In this document: positions 1-9,013 of the stretch, piece by piece
Layout of the letters: the number at the start of each line of letters is the position of its first letter
Numbering within the stretch: the stretch's first letter is position 1
Assembly (NCBI GenBank): GCA_016867725.1
Contig: VGIX01000001.1
Location: 110,608-174,607 of the forward strand
Length of the DNA: 64,000 bases
DNA from: Candidatus Effluviviaceae Genus I sp.
Lineage (GTDB): Bacteria > Joyebacterota > Joyebacteria > Joyebacterales > Joyebacteraceae
Reading direction: 5' to 3'
The notes under the pieces: model-generated
Seen by the model: the letters and a program-made list of their open reading frames with translations, nothing else
Database searches by the model: none
Told to the model about the DNA's origin: nothing
Made by a program: the position numbers and the translations under genes

Positions 1-322
1 CCACGCTCGCGTCCGCATACCGGTCCGAGATGACGACGGCGCCCCGCTCAAGGCCCGGCCGCACGACCTGGCTCACGTGCTCCGCCCTGGACGCAAGATA
101 GAGGAGGAGCTCGGTGAGCGGGAGCATCCCGGCCTGGGCGTGGTCGAGGAGGATGCGGCGGAGCTCTTCTCCGAGCGGCGAGCCGCCCGGCTCGCGGCTC
201 ACGACGACGGGCGTCCCGCGACGCCTGAGATGCGCCTCGAGCGCTCGCGCCTGGGTTGACTTGCCGGAACCCTCGACGCCCTCGAACGTCACGAAGAGCC
301 CGGCGCGACCGAGCTTCGGCAT
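1..322 (-). CDS. tmk: Thymidylate kinase, 3' part outside the window
   Basis: dTMP kinase phosphorylates dTMP to dTDP in the cytoplasm for DNA synthesis. About 107 N-terminal residues are visible. The P-loop [11 protein letters not shown] lies at residues 13-23, the REPGG substrate loop follows near residue 41, and a DRYADAS stretch near residue 101 matches the DRY/DRS motif of the family. The start is the ATG at 322. It follows the inositol-phosphate synthase gene by 86 bases on the same strand and is probably the last or a late gene of that run. The C-terminal LID region lies beyond base 1, so completeness cannot be judged. The family assignment is secure. Confidence 0.93.
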   Translation of the reverse strand, partial: MPKLGRAGLFVTFEGVEGSGKSTQARALEAHLRRRGTPVVVSREPGGSPLGEELRRILLDHAQAGMLPLTELLLYLASRAEHVSQVVRPGLERGAVVISDRYADASV

Positions 323-408
323 GCGGACTCCGTGGGGGGTGCTCGCCGCATCGGTGAGGGAGCGGGACGCCACCCGCCGACGCGGGACCGTTGCCCCCGT
401 CCGTGTCC

Positions 409-1560
409 CTAGGGCTTCGCCGCCGCGGCGCCGGCAGGCTTCGTGCCCTGCCCCGCCTTCGCGGACCCGGCCGGGGCGGCGTCCTTCGCGTGCCGCACGA
501 TGAACTCCTCGGTGGCGCGGCGCGCCTCGTCGTCGGTGTACTGGACCGGCGGGGACTTGAAGAAGTAGGACGACGGCGCCTCGACGGCGCCGGAGAGGCC
601 GTTGTCCAGCGCGAGCTTCATGCAACGGACGGCGTCGATCATGACGCCGGCCGAGTTCGGCGAGTCCCACACCTCGAGCTTGAGCTCGACGTTCAGAGGA
701 ACGTCCCCGAAGGTCCGCCCCTCCATCCTCACGTACGCCCACTTCCTGTCGGTGAGCCAGGCGACGTAGTCCGACGGCCCGATGTGCACGTTGTCGTGGC
801 CGATGTCGTAGTCGAGCTGCGACGTGACGGCGTTCGTCTTCGAGATCTTCTTGGACTCGAGGCGCGAGCGCTCGAGCATGTTCAGGAAGTCGGTGTTGCC
901 GCCGACGTTGAGCTGGCTCGTGCGCTCGAGCCGGACGCCGCGGTCGCGGAAGAGCCGCGTGAGTACGCGGTGCACGATGGTCGCGCCGACCTGCGACTTG
1001 ACGTCATCGCCCATGACCGGCAGGCCCTTCCGCTCGAAGCGCTGCTGCCAGTAGCGCTCGCGCGCGATGAACACCGGGATCCCGTTGACGAACCCGCAGC
1101 CCGCCTCGAGGATCTGCTCGACGTACCACTTCGTCGCCTCCTCGCTCCCCACGGGGAGGAAGTTGACGACGACGTCGGTCTTCGTGTCCTTGAGGAGCCC
1201 GACGATGTCCTCGGTCGGCCCGGGGGCCTTCTCGATGATCTCGGAGAGGTACTTCCCGAGGCCGTCGTGCGTCATGCCCCTCGCCACGCGGACCCCCTGG
1301 TGCGGCACGTCGCTGAACTTGAGCGTGTTGTTCGGCTTCGTGAAGACCGCCTGCGACAGGTCCTTGCCCACCTTGTTCCTGTCGATGTCGATCGCCGCCG
1401 AGAACTCGATGTCGCCCACGTGGTAGCCGCCGAGGACCGTGTGCATGAGCCCCGGGATGAACTGGTCGGGCTGAGCGTTCCGGTAGTACTCGACACCCTG
1501 GACGAGCGACGAGGCGCAGTTGCCGACCCCGATGATGCACACCCTGACCTTCTTGCCCAT
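409..1560 (-). CDS. ino1: Inositol-1-phosphate synthase (myo-inositol-phosphate synthase)
   Basis: This enzyme converts glucose 6-phosphate to 1L-myo-inositol 1-phosphate using NAD. The product is about 383 residues, the length of archaeal and actinobacterial Ino1. The Rossmann loop [11 protein letters not shown] is at residues 8-18. Family blocks include [11 protein letters not shown] and [11 protein letters not shown] in the middle and [10 protein letters not shown] with DNRKWAYV-like sequence later. An upstream GTG at 1569 is in frame, but the GGGGG tract just before the ATG at 1560 favours that start. The gene lies 32 bases behind a CDP-alcohol phosphatidyltransferase, which suggests inositol-phospholipid synthesis. 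The C-terminal tail is alanine- and proline-rich. Family assignment is confident; the downstream use of inositol is inferred from context. Confidence 0.93.
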   Translation of the reverse strand: MGKKVRVCIIGVGNCASSLVQGVEYYRNAQPDQFIPGLMHTVLGGYHVGDIEFSAAIDIDRNKVGKDLSQAVFTKPNNTLKFSDVPHQGVRVARGMTHDGLGKYLSEIIEKAPGPTEDIVGLLKDTKTDVVVNFLPVGSEEATKWYVEQILEAGCGFVNGIPVFIARERYWQQRFERKGLPVMGDDVKSQVGATIVHRVLTRLFRDRGVRLERTSQLNVGGNTDFLNMLERSRLESKKISKTNAVTSQLDYDIGHDNVHIGPSDYVAWLTDRKWAYVRMEGRTFGDVPLNVELKLEVWDSPNSAGVMIDAVRCMKLALDNGLSGAVEAPSSYFFKSPPVQYTDDEARRATEEFIVRHAKDAAPAGSAKAGQGTKPAGAAAAKP

Positions 1561-1592
1561 GACGAACACCCCCAGAGGCGCTCCGGTGAGCG

Positions 1593-2186
1593 CTAGGACC
1601 CGAGCTTACGAAGGACGTGACCGAGCCGATGGATGGCCGTCGCGTGCGACAGCACCGCGAGCAGCCACGCGGCCCAGCGGAAGCGCGCGGGGCCGAGGAA
1701 CGCGCCGACGATCAACAAGACCATGCGCTCGGGGCGTTCGGCGATCCCGACGTCGCACGTCGCGCCCACGGCCTCCGCCCTCGCCTTCGCGTAGCTCACC
1801 AGAATGGAGCCGGAGACCGCGAGGAAGAGAGCCACGGCGGCGGACGCGTCCGGACCCGCGGGCCGCAGGAGGTAGTAGAGGAAGGCCCCGGCCAGCGCGA
1901 CGACCTCCGAGTACCGGTCGAGCGTCGAGTCCAGGAACGCCCCCGACGCCGAGGCCCGTCCGCCTGCCCGCGCCGTCGCCCCGTCCACCATGTCGCAGAC
2001 GCCCGCGAGGACGAGGAACCCGCCCGCGGTCCCGAACCGGCCGGCCCAGAAGGCCCACCCGGCCCCCGCCGACAGCGCGAGCCCGGCAACGGTGATGGCG
2101 TCCGGGGGTATCTTGAGCCTGACCGCGAGCGACGCGACGGGGTCAAGGACCTTCCGGATCCGGCTCTTCAGCCCGCCAGCGCCCAT
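1593..2186 (-). CDS. CDP-alcohol phosphatidyltransferase, probably phosphatidylinositol-phosphate synthase type
   Basis: Integral membrane enzyme of about 197 residues that would transfer a phosphatidyl group from CDP-diacylglycerol to an alcohol. The family signature DGx2ARx8Gx3Dx3D is complete: DGATAR, then eight residues, then G, FLD, STLD. Several hydrophobic helices flank it. In actinobacteria and archaea the acceptor in enzymes beside Ino1 is inositol 1-phosphate, and the directly downstream gene here is ino1. That makes a phosphatidylinositol-phosphate synthase the best guess, although phosphatidylglycerophosphate synthase cannot be excluded from motifs alone. The ATG at 2186 is taken as start; a GTG two codons earlier is possible. 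Confidence 0.85.
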   Translation of the reverse strand: MGAGGLKSRIRKVLDPVASLAVRLKIPPDAITVAGLALSAGAGWAFWAGRFGTAGGFLVLAGVCDMVDGATARAGGRASASGAFLDSTLDRYSEVVALAGAFLYYLLRPAGPDASAAVALFLAVSGSILVSYAKARAEAVGATCDVGIAERPERMVLLIVGAFLGPARFRWAAWLLAVLSHATAIHRLGHVLRKLGS

Positions 2187-2273
2187 GCGCACGCGCCCCG
2201 CACGCGATCGCCCTCACCTCTCCCCGGTATCCGACCGTCGGACCGCGCAGTCTAGCATCGCGGAAGAGAGGTG

Positions 2274-3008
2274 TCAACCTCCGAGGTCTGGAGCGTCGGC
2301 CTGGGCGCCGCCCCGCGCGCCCTCGCCGCCGCCGACGACGACCACGATCTCGCCCCGCCAGGCGGCGTCGGCCGCGACCCCGGCGAGCTCGCCCAGCGAG
2401 CCGCGGACGACCTCTTCGTGGACCTTCGTGAGCTCGCGCGCGACGGCGGCCGGGCGGTCGCCGAGGACATCGCGCATGGCGGCGAGCGTCGCCGCGATCC
2501 TGTGAGGCGCCTCGTAGAAGACGAGCGTGCACGGAAGCGCGGCGACCTCCGCGAGCTTCCTCGCCCGCGCGCCGGGCTTCCTCGGGAGGAACCCGCCGAA
2601 GTAGAAGGGCATGGGCGGGAGCCCGGCCACCGAGAGCGCGGCCGCCAGCGCGGTCGCGCCGGGCACGGGCACGACGTCGAACCCCTCGCGGGCGCAGAGG
2701 CTCACGACGCGGTAGCCCGGATCGGCGAAAAGCGGGGTCCCCGCGTCGGTGACGAGTGCCACGTCGTCCCCGCGCTCCAGGCGCGCGAGCACGGCCGCGG
2801 CCGCGCGTTCCTCGTTGTGCTCGTGGTACGAGAGAACCGGCGTCCTGATGCCGTAGTGGGAGAGCAGCTTCCTGGTGTGGCGGGTGTCCTCGGTGGCGAC
2901 CGCGGCGACGGCCTTGAGGACCTCGATGCCGCGGAGCGTCATGTCGCCGAGGTTGCCGATGGGTGTGGCGACGACGTGGAGACGGCCTCGCCGCGCGTTC
3001 GCCGTCAC
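2274..3008 (-). CDS. rsmI: 16S rRNA (cytidine-1402-2'-O)-methyltransferase RsmI
   Basis: SAM-dependent methyltransferase that 2'-O-methylates C1402 of 16S rRNA in the ribosomal P site. The tetrapyrrole-methylase fold is recognisable from VATPIGNLGDMTLR near the N terminus, TEDTRHTRKLL, DAGTPLFADPGY and the PGATA loop. FYFGGFLPRK and FYEAPHR are also typical of RsmI. About 244 residues from the GTG at 3008, which is preceded by an AGGAGG at 3013-3018. That site decides the start over the GTG at 3035 that would overlap recJ. The product ends in a short glycine-rich tail. Confidence 0.94.
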   Translation of the reverse strand: MTANARRGRLHVVATPIGNLGDMTLRGIEVLKAVAAVATEDTRHTRKLLSHYGIRTPVLSYHEHNEERAAAAVLARLERGDDVALVTDAGTPLFADPGYRVVSLCAREGFDVVPVPGATALAAALSVAGLPPMPFYFGGFLPRKPGARARKLAEVAALPCTLVFYEAPHRIAATLAAMRDVLGDRPAAVARELTKVHEEVVRGSLGELAGVAADAAWRGEIVVVVGGGEGARGGAQADAPDLGG

Positions 3009-3031
3009 GAGGTCCTCCTGGCGGCGCCCCG

Positions 3032-4705
3032 TCACCGGCGGCCGCCGGGCACCGTGTCCACGATGCTCGCCAGCGCCACGCCGTCCGACGCGCGCAGCCG
3101 GTAGACGACGCCCGCGGGTTCGGACGACGGGCGGAAGGGCGTCGAGAGGTGGACGCCTCGGGCGGCGGCGTCCCTCAGATCATCGCGCGCCACGCTCGGC
3201 GAGAGGAACGTCGCCGGCGGGTTCCCAAGCCCGAAGGGCCTCAGGCGATCGACCTCGGACGCGATGGCCGGCGCGGCCTCGCCGAGGGGCAGGACCGCGT
3301 CGAGCCTCCGGGGCTCCGGCATCGGCGGGTTCGCGCGCGCATACTCGAGCATCCGCTCGCGGAACGCGTCCGCCTTCGACGCCTCGATCGTGAAGCCGGC
3401 CGCCCTCGGATGGCCGCCGTACCCCGTGAAGAGCTCGTTCATCGCGTGGAACGCGGCGACGAGGTTGAAGCCCTGCGGTCCGCGCGCCTCGGCGGCCAGG
3501 AGGCCGTTGCGCGGCGCCATGACGACCGCGGGGCGGTCGCTCTCGTCGGCGATGCGCGACGCCACGTACCCCATGACGTCGAGCGCCACGGGGAGCGCGA
3601 CGACGATGACCGGTGCGTCGGGGTCCGGGGCCGCGTCCAGCAGGGGCCGCACGCTCGCCATCGCCGCGGCGGCCGAGTCCTTCCAGCGCGCCCGCTCGCC
3701 GACCAGCGCCCGGGCGCCTTCGCGGGCGGCCTCGGGGTCGGTCGAGAGCAGCACGCCGAGCGCCTCGTTGCCGCCGCGCCCGTCGGACACGCGTCCGAAG
3801 ATCGGCCCGAGGGACTCCCGCACGTCGTCGGGGTCCGGCTCGCGCCCCCACAGCCTCGCCTCCTCGAGCAGCGCTCGGAGGCCCGGCCTCTCGGTGGCGG
3901 GCATCGCCCTGAGCCCTGCCGCCACGATGGACCGGTTGTCGCCGGTCATCGGCACCTTGTCCGCGATGGAGCCGACCGCCGCGAGCGCGAGCGCCTCCTC
4001 CCTCCAGCGCGGCCCGTACCAGATCCGCCCGCCGGGAGCGGGCGCGAACCTCCCCCGCAGGGCGTCGAGCAGAAGGTCTGCGACCCGCAGCGAGACCCCC
4101 GTCCCCGCGAGATAGCGGTACGGGTAGGATGACGACGCCAGCTTCGGGTTGACGATGGCATGCGCTGCGGGAAGCTCGGGGGGGATCTCGTGATGGTCGG
4201 TGACGATCGTGTCGATGCCGAGGCCGTTGCCGTGCGCGATCGCCTCGCGGTCGCTCACGCAGCTGTCGACCGTGACCACGAGCCGCACGCCGGCGCCCGC
4301 GTGGTAGTCGAACTCGCGAGCGGAGAGACCGTGCCCCTCCGTCCGCCGGTCGGGGATGTAGGAGCCTGCCCGGATGCCGATCTGCTCGAGGGCCTCGACG
4401 AGAATGACCGTGGCCGTCACGCCGTCGGCGTCGTCGTGCCCGTGGACGACCACGCGCTCTCCCGACGACGCGGCGGCCGCGACGCGCTCGACGACCTGGT
4501 CCGCCGCCGGCAGGAGCCGCGCGTCGGGCAGCGGGGCCTCCGCAGGGTTCAGGAACCGCGCGGCGTCGTCGCCCGACGCCACCTGCCTCGACGCCAGCAC
4601 CTGCGCCATGAGCGACGAGACACCGGCGGCCCTCCGGATGTCATCCGTCAGTGCCGCCGGCGCTTCGTCGAACTGCCACCGGTACTTCCTGCCCGTCAGG
4701 GTCAT
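3032..4705 (-). CDS. recJ: Single-stranded-DNA-specific exonuclease RecJ
   Basis: 5'-3' single-strand exonuclease of the DHH phosphoesterase superfamily, acting in recombination and mismatch repair. The 557-residue product has the N-terminal DHH domain (about 70-230) with VTDHHE, the DHHA1 domain with GYGGHPRAAGF, and the C-terminal OB region, all in RecJ order. Motif I reads GHDDADG instead of the usual bacterial GDYDxDG: the first aspartate is histidine, as in many other DHH enzymes. The expected metal ligands are otherwise present. The gene heads the run rsmI, CDP-alcohol transferase, ino1, tmk. Confidence 0.92.
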   Translation of the reverse strand: MTLTGRKYRWQFDEAPAALTDDIRRAAGVSSLMAQVLASRQVASGDDAARFLNPAEAPLPDARLLPAADQVVERVAAAASSGERVVVHGHDDADGVTATVILVEALEQIGIRAGSYIPDRRTEGHGLSAREFDYHAGAGVRLVVTVDSCVSDREAIAHGNGLGIDTIVTDHHEIPPELPAAHAIVNPKLASSSYPYRYLAGTGVSLRVADLLLDALRGRFAPAPGGRIWYGPRWREEALALAAVGSIADKVPMTGDNRSIVAAGLRAMPATERPGLRALLEEARLWGREPDPDDVRESLGPIFGRVSDGRGGNEALGVLLSTDPEAAREGARALVGERARWKDSAAAAMASVRPLLDAAPDPDAPVIVVALPVALDVMGYVASRIADESDRPAVVMAPRNGLLAAEARGPQGFNLVAAFHAMNELFTGYGGHPRAAGFTIEASKADAFRERMLEYARANPPMPEPRRLDAVLPLGEAAPAIASEVDRLRPFGLGNPPATFLSPSVARDDLRDAAARGVHLSTPFRPSSEPAGVVYRLRASDGVALASIVDTVPGGRR

Positions 4706-4758
4706 GCGTCACCGATGAGGGTCCCGCGGTCGCGAGGGCGCCGCGCGGCCCGGCGCCC

Positions 4759-5514
4759 CTACTGCGACGGCTTCCGCTTCGCGTCGAGGAAGTACCCGAT
4801 GATGTCCACGGGGATCGGGAAGATGATCGTCGAGTTCTTCTCCGCGGAGATCTCGGAGAGCGTCTGGAGATACCGCAGCTGGAGAGAGGTCGGCTCGCCC
4901 GAGAGCACCTTCGCCGCGGACTGGAGGGTCTGCGAGGCCTGGAGCTCGCCCTCCGCGTGGATGACCTTGGCACGCCGCTCGCGCTCGGCCTCGGCCTGCC
5001 GCGCGATCGCCCGCTGCATGCCCTCGGGAAGGTCCACGTGCTTCACCTCGACCGCGGAGACCTTGATGCCCCACGCGTCCGTCGCGCGATCGAGGATGGA
5101 CTGCAGCTCCTGGTTGATCTTCTCGCGCTCGGCAAGAAGCTCGTCCAGCTCGGCCGCGCCGATGACGCTCCGCAGCGTGGTCTGGGAGAGCTGCGAGGTC
5201 GCGTAGCCGTAGTCCTCGACCTCGATGATCGCGCGCTCGGCGTCGAAGACGCGGTAGTAGACGACGGCGTTCACCTTGACCGAGACGTTGTCCTTCGTGA
5301 TCACGTCCTGCGCCGGAACGTCCAGGGCGACGGTCCGAAGCCCGACCTTCACGATGCGGTCGATGAACGGGACGATGAGGACGAAGCCGGGCCCCTTCAC
5401 GCCCGCGAGTCGCCCGAGCCTGAATAGCACGGCGCGCTCGTACTCCCTGAGGACGTTGATCGCCCTCGTGACGAGAACGAGGAACACCAGCACGACGATG
5501 ATGGCTGACGTCAT
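4759..5514 (-). CDS. Slipin (stomatin-like SPFH/band-7 membrane protein)
   Basis: A 251-residue protein with one N-terminal transmembrane segment (residues 4-17 are hydrophobic) followed by an SPFH domain ([39 protein letters not shown]). A charged helical stretch rich in Glu and Arg (about 175-215) is expected to form coiled coil, and the tail is hydrophobic. Slipins oligomerise on the inner membrane and are usually paired with NfeD proteins, as here with the gene 10 bases upstream. Their cellular role is poorly defined; membrane microdomain organisation and protease regulation have been proposed. AGGAGG precedes the ATG. Confidence 0.93.
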   Translation of the reverse strand: MTSAIIVVLVFLVLVTRAINVLREYERAVLFRLGRLAGVKGPGFVLIVPFIDRIVKVGLRTVALDVPAQDVITKDNVSVKVNAVVYYRVFDAERAIIEVEDYGYATSQLSQTTLRSVIGAAELDELLAEREKINQELQSILDRATDAWGIKVSAVEVKHVDLPEGMQRAIARQAEAERERRAKVIHAEGELQASQTLQSAAKVLSGEPTSLQLRYLQTLSEISAEKNSTIIFPIPVDIIGYFLDAKRKPSQ

Positions 5515-5524
5515 CGCACACCTC

Positions 5525-5863
5525 CTACTCCGCGCGTTCGACTCTGAGCCTCAGGCCCTGGACGGCAACCACTCGGACCGCGCTCCCGGCCGGGAGCGGT
5601 TCGTCGGCCACCGCGTTCCAGTACTCGCTTCGCACGAACACCTTCCCGGAGGGGGCGAGCGGCGTCGCCGCCTCCCCGACCTTGCCGATCATGCCGGCCG
5701 GCCCCGTGCGCACGCGCTTCGCCTGCGCGAGAAGTCCCACGGGAACGGCGAAGACGAAGAAGACGACGAGGAGCGCGATGGCCGGCATGAGCGCGGACTC
5801 GTCAAGCCCCAGGAGCCTCATGAGCGCTCCCAGAAGATCAACTACCCCCGTGAACTCGCCCAT
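5525..5863 (-). CDS. NfeD-like protein (short form: membrane segment plus OB domain)
   Basis: A 112-residue protein with a hydrophobic helix at about 25-47 and a C-terminal OB-fold domain carrying the NfeD pattern: [15 protein letters not shown], then [12 protein letters not shown], then a glycine- and valine-rich ending. It lacks the N-terminal ClpP-like protease domain of long NfeD proteins. Short NfeD proteins partner slipins, and the slipin gene follows after 10 bases, so the two probably form one membrane complex. A GGAGGG lies seven bases before the ATG. Confidence 0.88.
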   Translation of the reverse strand: MGEFTGVVDLLGALMRLLGLDESALMPAIALLVVFFVFAVPVGLLAQAKRVRTGPAGMIGKVGEAATPLAPSGKVFVRSEYWNAVADEPLPAGSAVRVVAVQGLRLRVERAE

Positions 5864-5902
5864 CCGAACACCCTCCTGCCGGCGGCCCGCGTCGCCCGCA
5901 CG

Positions 5903-7126
5903 CTAGACGAGATCCGCCCGTGTGAAGGTCCTGACCCCGAGCCGTGTCCGGCCTTCGATGACCTTCCCGGTCCGCACGAGGTCCGCGAGGACGCGGTCCA
6001 GCTCCGCCGGCGCGGGCTGCGCCCCGCGAAGGAGCAGCGTGTAGGGCGTCTCCACTCCGATGTCGGACGCGATGTCCGCTGCGGGGTCGTCCGGGGGCGC
6101 CGCATCGAGCGCCGGCGCCGTCCTCAGGTATCGCTCGAACGCCCGCCCGTCGCGTTGGATGTTGGCCAGCGCCCTCGTGAACCGGTGCGGGTCCCGCCCC
6201 TCCGACTCGAACACCGCACGCTGGAAGTCGGCCTGCGTCTGCCGCTTCGCGATCATCTTGCGGATCAGCGCGAGGTCGTCGGGCGACGCCCCGATGCGCG
6301 TCATGCCATCCTGCGCGAGGTCCAGCATGTCTGTCAACACCGATTGGGCCGGCACGTCCTCGCCGTCCACGCGGAACACGGCCGCGAGCCCGTGCTTCGC
6401 GGCGCGCCAGCGGTTCAGCATGAGCTCCGCGTAGGCCTCGTCGCCGGGAGGCCGGCCGTCGCCGTGCTCGGCCGCGTGATGCATGATGCCCGCGGTGAGC
6501 GCGACGAGCTCGCACATGAGCCGCGCCGAGGTCGCGCCGTCGCACGCGCGAAGCTCGACGGTGGACCCGGAGGGCAGCTTGATGCAGACGTCGGTGCCCC
6601 ACCCCGGCTGCGTGGCGCCCGGAGAGGCCAGCATCGGCGGCAACGAGCAGAACTCCGCGAACGAAGCGACCCGGTAGCTCTTGTAGCGGCCCCATCGGTT
6701 CCTGTACACGGGGCTGTTCGCCGCCAGGGCCACGAGGGGCGCCACGTACGCCGCCGCGCCGTTCTGCACGCGGACGGCCGCGTCCCAGTCGCGCACGGTC
6801 CCCACGTGGATGTGCGCCCCGATCGGTTCGCGCTCGATCGGACGCGTGCCCGACCTCAGGAGCGACCACCCCCTCGCCGAGAGCGCCTTCCGGAGGCGCT
6901 CGTCGAACCGCTCGGTGCGTTCAACGAGCTCCCGGAAATCCGAGAGCGGCCCCAGCCGGCTCTCGATGAGCTCGAGGTCGGTTCCGGGGGCCGCCCACGG
7001 GATGCGGACCCGAAGCTCGTCGGCCAGCCGGTCGGCCTCCTTCTCGTCGATGTTCTCTCCCGTGTCCTTGAGAACGGCCATCTCCCAGTCGTACCCGACG
7101 GAGAGCGGCTCCAGTGCGCATCGCAT
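5903..7126 (-). CDS. Carboxylate-amine ligase, glutamate-cysteine ligase GCS2 family
   Basis: About 407 residues with the GCS2 (YbdK-like) pattern: an early GYDWEMAVL glutamate-binding strand, EPIGAHIHVGTVRDWDAAVRV, ANSPVYRNRWGRYKSYR, STVELRACDGATSARL and the NRWRAAKHGL helix. GCS2 enzymes form an amide or peptide bond with ATP; YbdK itself has weak gamma-glutamylcysteine synthetase activity, but substrates vary widely. No glutathione synthetase gene is seen nearby, so the product here is unknown. The ribosome-binding site GGAGGAG overlaps the stop of the upstream gene three bases away, indicating translational coupling. Confidence 0.85.
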   Translation of the reverse strand: MRCALEPLSVGYDWEMAVLKDTGENIDEKEADRLADELRVRIPWAAPGTDLELIESRLGPLSDFRELVERTERFDERLRKALSARGWSLLRSGTRPIEREPIGAHIHVGTVRDWDAAVRVQNGAAAYVAPLVALAANSPVYRNRWGRYKSYRVASFAEFCSLPPMLASPGATQPGWGTDVCIKLPSGSTVELRACDGATSARLMCELVALTAGIMHHAAEHGDGRPPGDEAYAELMLNRWRAAKHGLAAVFRVDGEDVPAQSVLTDMLDLAQDGMTRIGASPDDLALIRKMIAKRQTQADFQRAVFESEGRDPHRFTRALANIQRDGRAFERYLRTAPALDAAPPDDPAADIASDIGVETPYTLLLRGAQPAPAELDRVLADLVRTGKVIEGRTRLGVRTFTRADLV

Positions 7127-7129
7127 CGT

Positions 7130-8518
7130 CTACTCCTCCACCACGCACGAGAGGCGCTCGGCTCCGAGCCTCACCGAGCACTCGATCGGGAAGTCCGACG
7201 CGCGCGCCGTCACCACGGCGGCGTGCACGGCGCCGGCGCCCGGGATCTCGCGCCGCCTGAGCGCGACCGCCCGGCGGCCGCCCCCGGCCGTGGACAGCGC
7301 GGCGGTCGGACGCCCGACGGCCCTCGAGGTCCGCACCACGAGCGCGAGCGGGACCGCGCCGCCCCGCCGCCGTCCCAGCGCCGCGAGCAGGAGCGACGAC
7401 CCGGTCGCGGCGAGGGCGTCCGCCGTGAGGAACGCGGCGCCGAGCTCCACCGACCCGCCCTTCCGGACCGCGCGACGCCGCCCGCGCAGCATGATCTCCG
7501 GGCCCTCGAAGTCGCTGCGGACGCTCACGGCGCTCCCGCGCCCGTCCCCGAAGAGCACGGCCATGGCGTTCCCCTCGCGCTCGTTGCGCGAGACGAGGAA
7601 CCCCGGGAAGAGGCCGAAGTGCTCGTCCTTCCAGTCTCGCCACCTCCAGCGTCGCCCGAACGCCGGCCTGTGGAAGCGCACCTTCGTGAGCTCGCCCCGG
7701 CTCGGGATCTCGACGACATTGACCGAGCCCGCCGGTCCCAGCACCGGCGTCGTCATCCTGATGCCGATGGCAAGGTCCGCCGTGTCCTTCGCCGCGTGGC
7801 CCCCGCCGGCGCCGCGGTCGTCAGCGCTCCTGGCGGGCCGGCCCGCGTAGGACAGGCGCACGAGCTCGAGGACGCCCGGGAGATCGGCCTCGACAGCGAC
7901 GGTCTTCGCGATGGTCACACCCTCGGGGGCCTTGAGCTCCCGGCGGTAGGTCGCGCGCGGGCCGTCGCCTTCCTCGCGGTCGAACGCCGCGTTCCAGATC
8001 TCCCCGGGCATGCTCCCTTCCGGCAGGAACTCCTCCGCGCCCCCGAGAAGCAGGTACTGCCCGGCCATGATGTGGACGACCGGCGCGGCGAACCTGTCCC
8101 GGCCGTCGCGCCCGACGAGCGAGACCAGCCGGGCTCCGCGGTGCGGCTGCACGGCCGCCGAGACGAAGGCGTTCGAGAAGACGTCCTCCTCCCAGCCGTC
8201 GCAGTCCACGTCCCCCCTGAACAGGCGCGCCGCCGCGCCGGCAAGGCGCCTCGGCGCGGGGCCGTCCGGAGCCAGGAACCGCCGGCTCTCGGTCGGGTCG
8301 AGCACGAGCAGGTCCCCCCGCTTCGGCGCCCACGGCAGGACGGCCGCGCGGCGGATCTCCCCCCTCTTCCCGGTCACCGAGCCCGGGGCCTTGACCGCCC
8401 GCACGGCCGAGCCCAGGACCTCCACGCGCAGCCTGAACGGCTGCCGCATGATGCCCCCGGCCGCCGCGGGCCTCCCCGCGGCGCGGGCATCCAGCACCTT
8501 CGCCAAGAGCCTGTGCAC
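7130..8518 (-). CDS. Conserved-looking protein of unknown function, beta-strand rich
   Basis: A 462-residue protein that I cannot assign to a named family. It is rich in short strands and glycine turns, with no signal peptide or transmembrane helix. A segment around residues 100-190 (RGARLVSLVGRDGRDR, HIMAGQYLLLGGAEEFLPEG, GEIWNAAFD) resembles the carbohydrate-recognition beta-sandwiches that follow catalytic domains in GH57-type amylases, but this is only a likeness. No catalytic motif is recognised. GGAGGCGG precedes the GTG at 8518. It is translated directly ahead of the GCS2 ligase and is separated from HU by a terminator, so it has its own transcription start or relies on read-through. 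Confidence 0.7.
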   Translation of the reverse strand: MHRLLAKVLDARAAGRPAAAGGIMRQPFRLRVEVLGSAVRAVKAPGSVTGKRGEIRRAAVLPWAPKRGDLLVLDPTESRRFLAPDGPAPRRLAGAAARLFRGDVDCDGWEEDVFSNAFVSAAVQPHRGARLVSLVGRDGRDRFAAPVVHIMAGQYLLLGGAEEFLPEGSMPGEIWNAAFDREEGDGPRATYRRELKAPEGVTIAKTVAVEADLPGVLELVRLSYAGRPARSADDRGAGGGHAAKDTADLAIGIRMTTPVLGPAGSVNVVEIPSRGELTKVRFHRPAFGRRWRWRDWKDEHFGLFPGFLVSRNEREGNAMAVLFGDGRGSAVSVRSDFEGPEIMLRGRRRAVRKGGSVELGAAFLTADALAATGSSLLLAALGRRRGGAVPLALVVRTSRAVGRPTAALSTAGGGRRAVALRRREIPGAGAVHAAVVTARASDFPIECSVRLGAERLSCVVEE

Positions 8519-8555
8519 AACCGCCTCCAGGCGCGACGACGAGGAGTCGCCGCCG

Positions 8556-8606
8556 AAAAAGACTGCGGGGGACCAGCGAGCCCTTGGACTCCCTGCTCCC
8601 CCGCAG
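8556..8606 (-). terminator. Intrinsic terminator after the HU gene
   Basis: Read on the minus strand, a perfect 10-bp stem (CTGCGGGGGA / TCCCCCGCAG) closes a 24-base loop and is followed by TCTTTTT. It lies 28 bases after the HU stop codon, so HU is probably monocistronic. Confidence 0.85.
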
Positions 8607-8633
8607 AGTCAAGTACTCCCTGACGCGATCGAG

Positions 8634-8918
8634 CTACTTCACGTAGTCCTTCAGCGACTTGCCGGCGCTGAACTTCGGATAGTAGTGCGCGTCCACGTGC
8701 TTGGTCTTGTCCGTGCCCGGGATCCGCCAGTCGCGCGACGGCCTGTGCTGCGCGCTGAAGGTGCCGAAGCCGGAGAGCTGCACCCTGTCGCGCCCCTTCA
8801 GGGCCTTCGCGATGATGCCGCTGTCGGCATCGAACATCGCGTCGACGATGTCCTTCGCGGCCTTGTTCGTGAGTCCGGACCTCTTCACAACGGCCTCAAT
8901 GAGCTCTGCCTTGTTCAT
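8634..8918 (-). CDS. HU-family DNA-binding protein
   Basis: A 94-residue HU/IHF-type nucleoid protein that bends DNA as a dimer. It opens with MNKAELIEAVVKRSGLTNKAA, aligned without gaps to HU helices 1 and 2. GRDRVQLSGFGTFSA is the conserved turn before the DNA-binding arms, and FSAGKSLKDYV is the C-terminal saddle helix. The arm is atypical: the usual GRNPxTGE is replaced by DWRIPGTDKTK. The GAGGGGGTT site before the ATG, the promoter at 8985-9013 and the terminator at 8556-8606 make it an independent unit. Confidence 0.95.
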   Translation of the reverse strand: MNKAELIEAVVKRSGLTNKAAKDIVDAMFDADSGIIAKALKGRDRVQLSGFGTFSAQHRPSRDWRIPGTDKTKHVDAHYYPKFSAGKSLKDYVK

Positions 8919-8984
8919 CCCGAACCCCCTCCTAGGCTGTGGCCTCCTGCCAAGAAGCTCCCTGCTGCCCCGGATTTGCGCGAC

Positions 8985-9013
8985 ACGCTACAGCACACCC
9001 CGCAACCTGTCAA
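8985..9013 (-). promoter_or_regulatory. Sigma-70-type promoter of the HU gene
   Basis: On the minus strand TTGACA (9013-9008) is separated by 17 bases from TAGCGT (8990-8985). The -35 is perfect and the -10 matches three of six. The start of transcription would be about 60 bases upstream of the HU ATG. Confidence 0.65.

Noticed and set aside
5276-8623. Plus-strand open frame of about 1115 codons
   Set aside because: Antisense to NfeD, the GCS2 ligase and the 462-residue gene; composition is Arg/His/Pro-rich and unlike any protein family.
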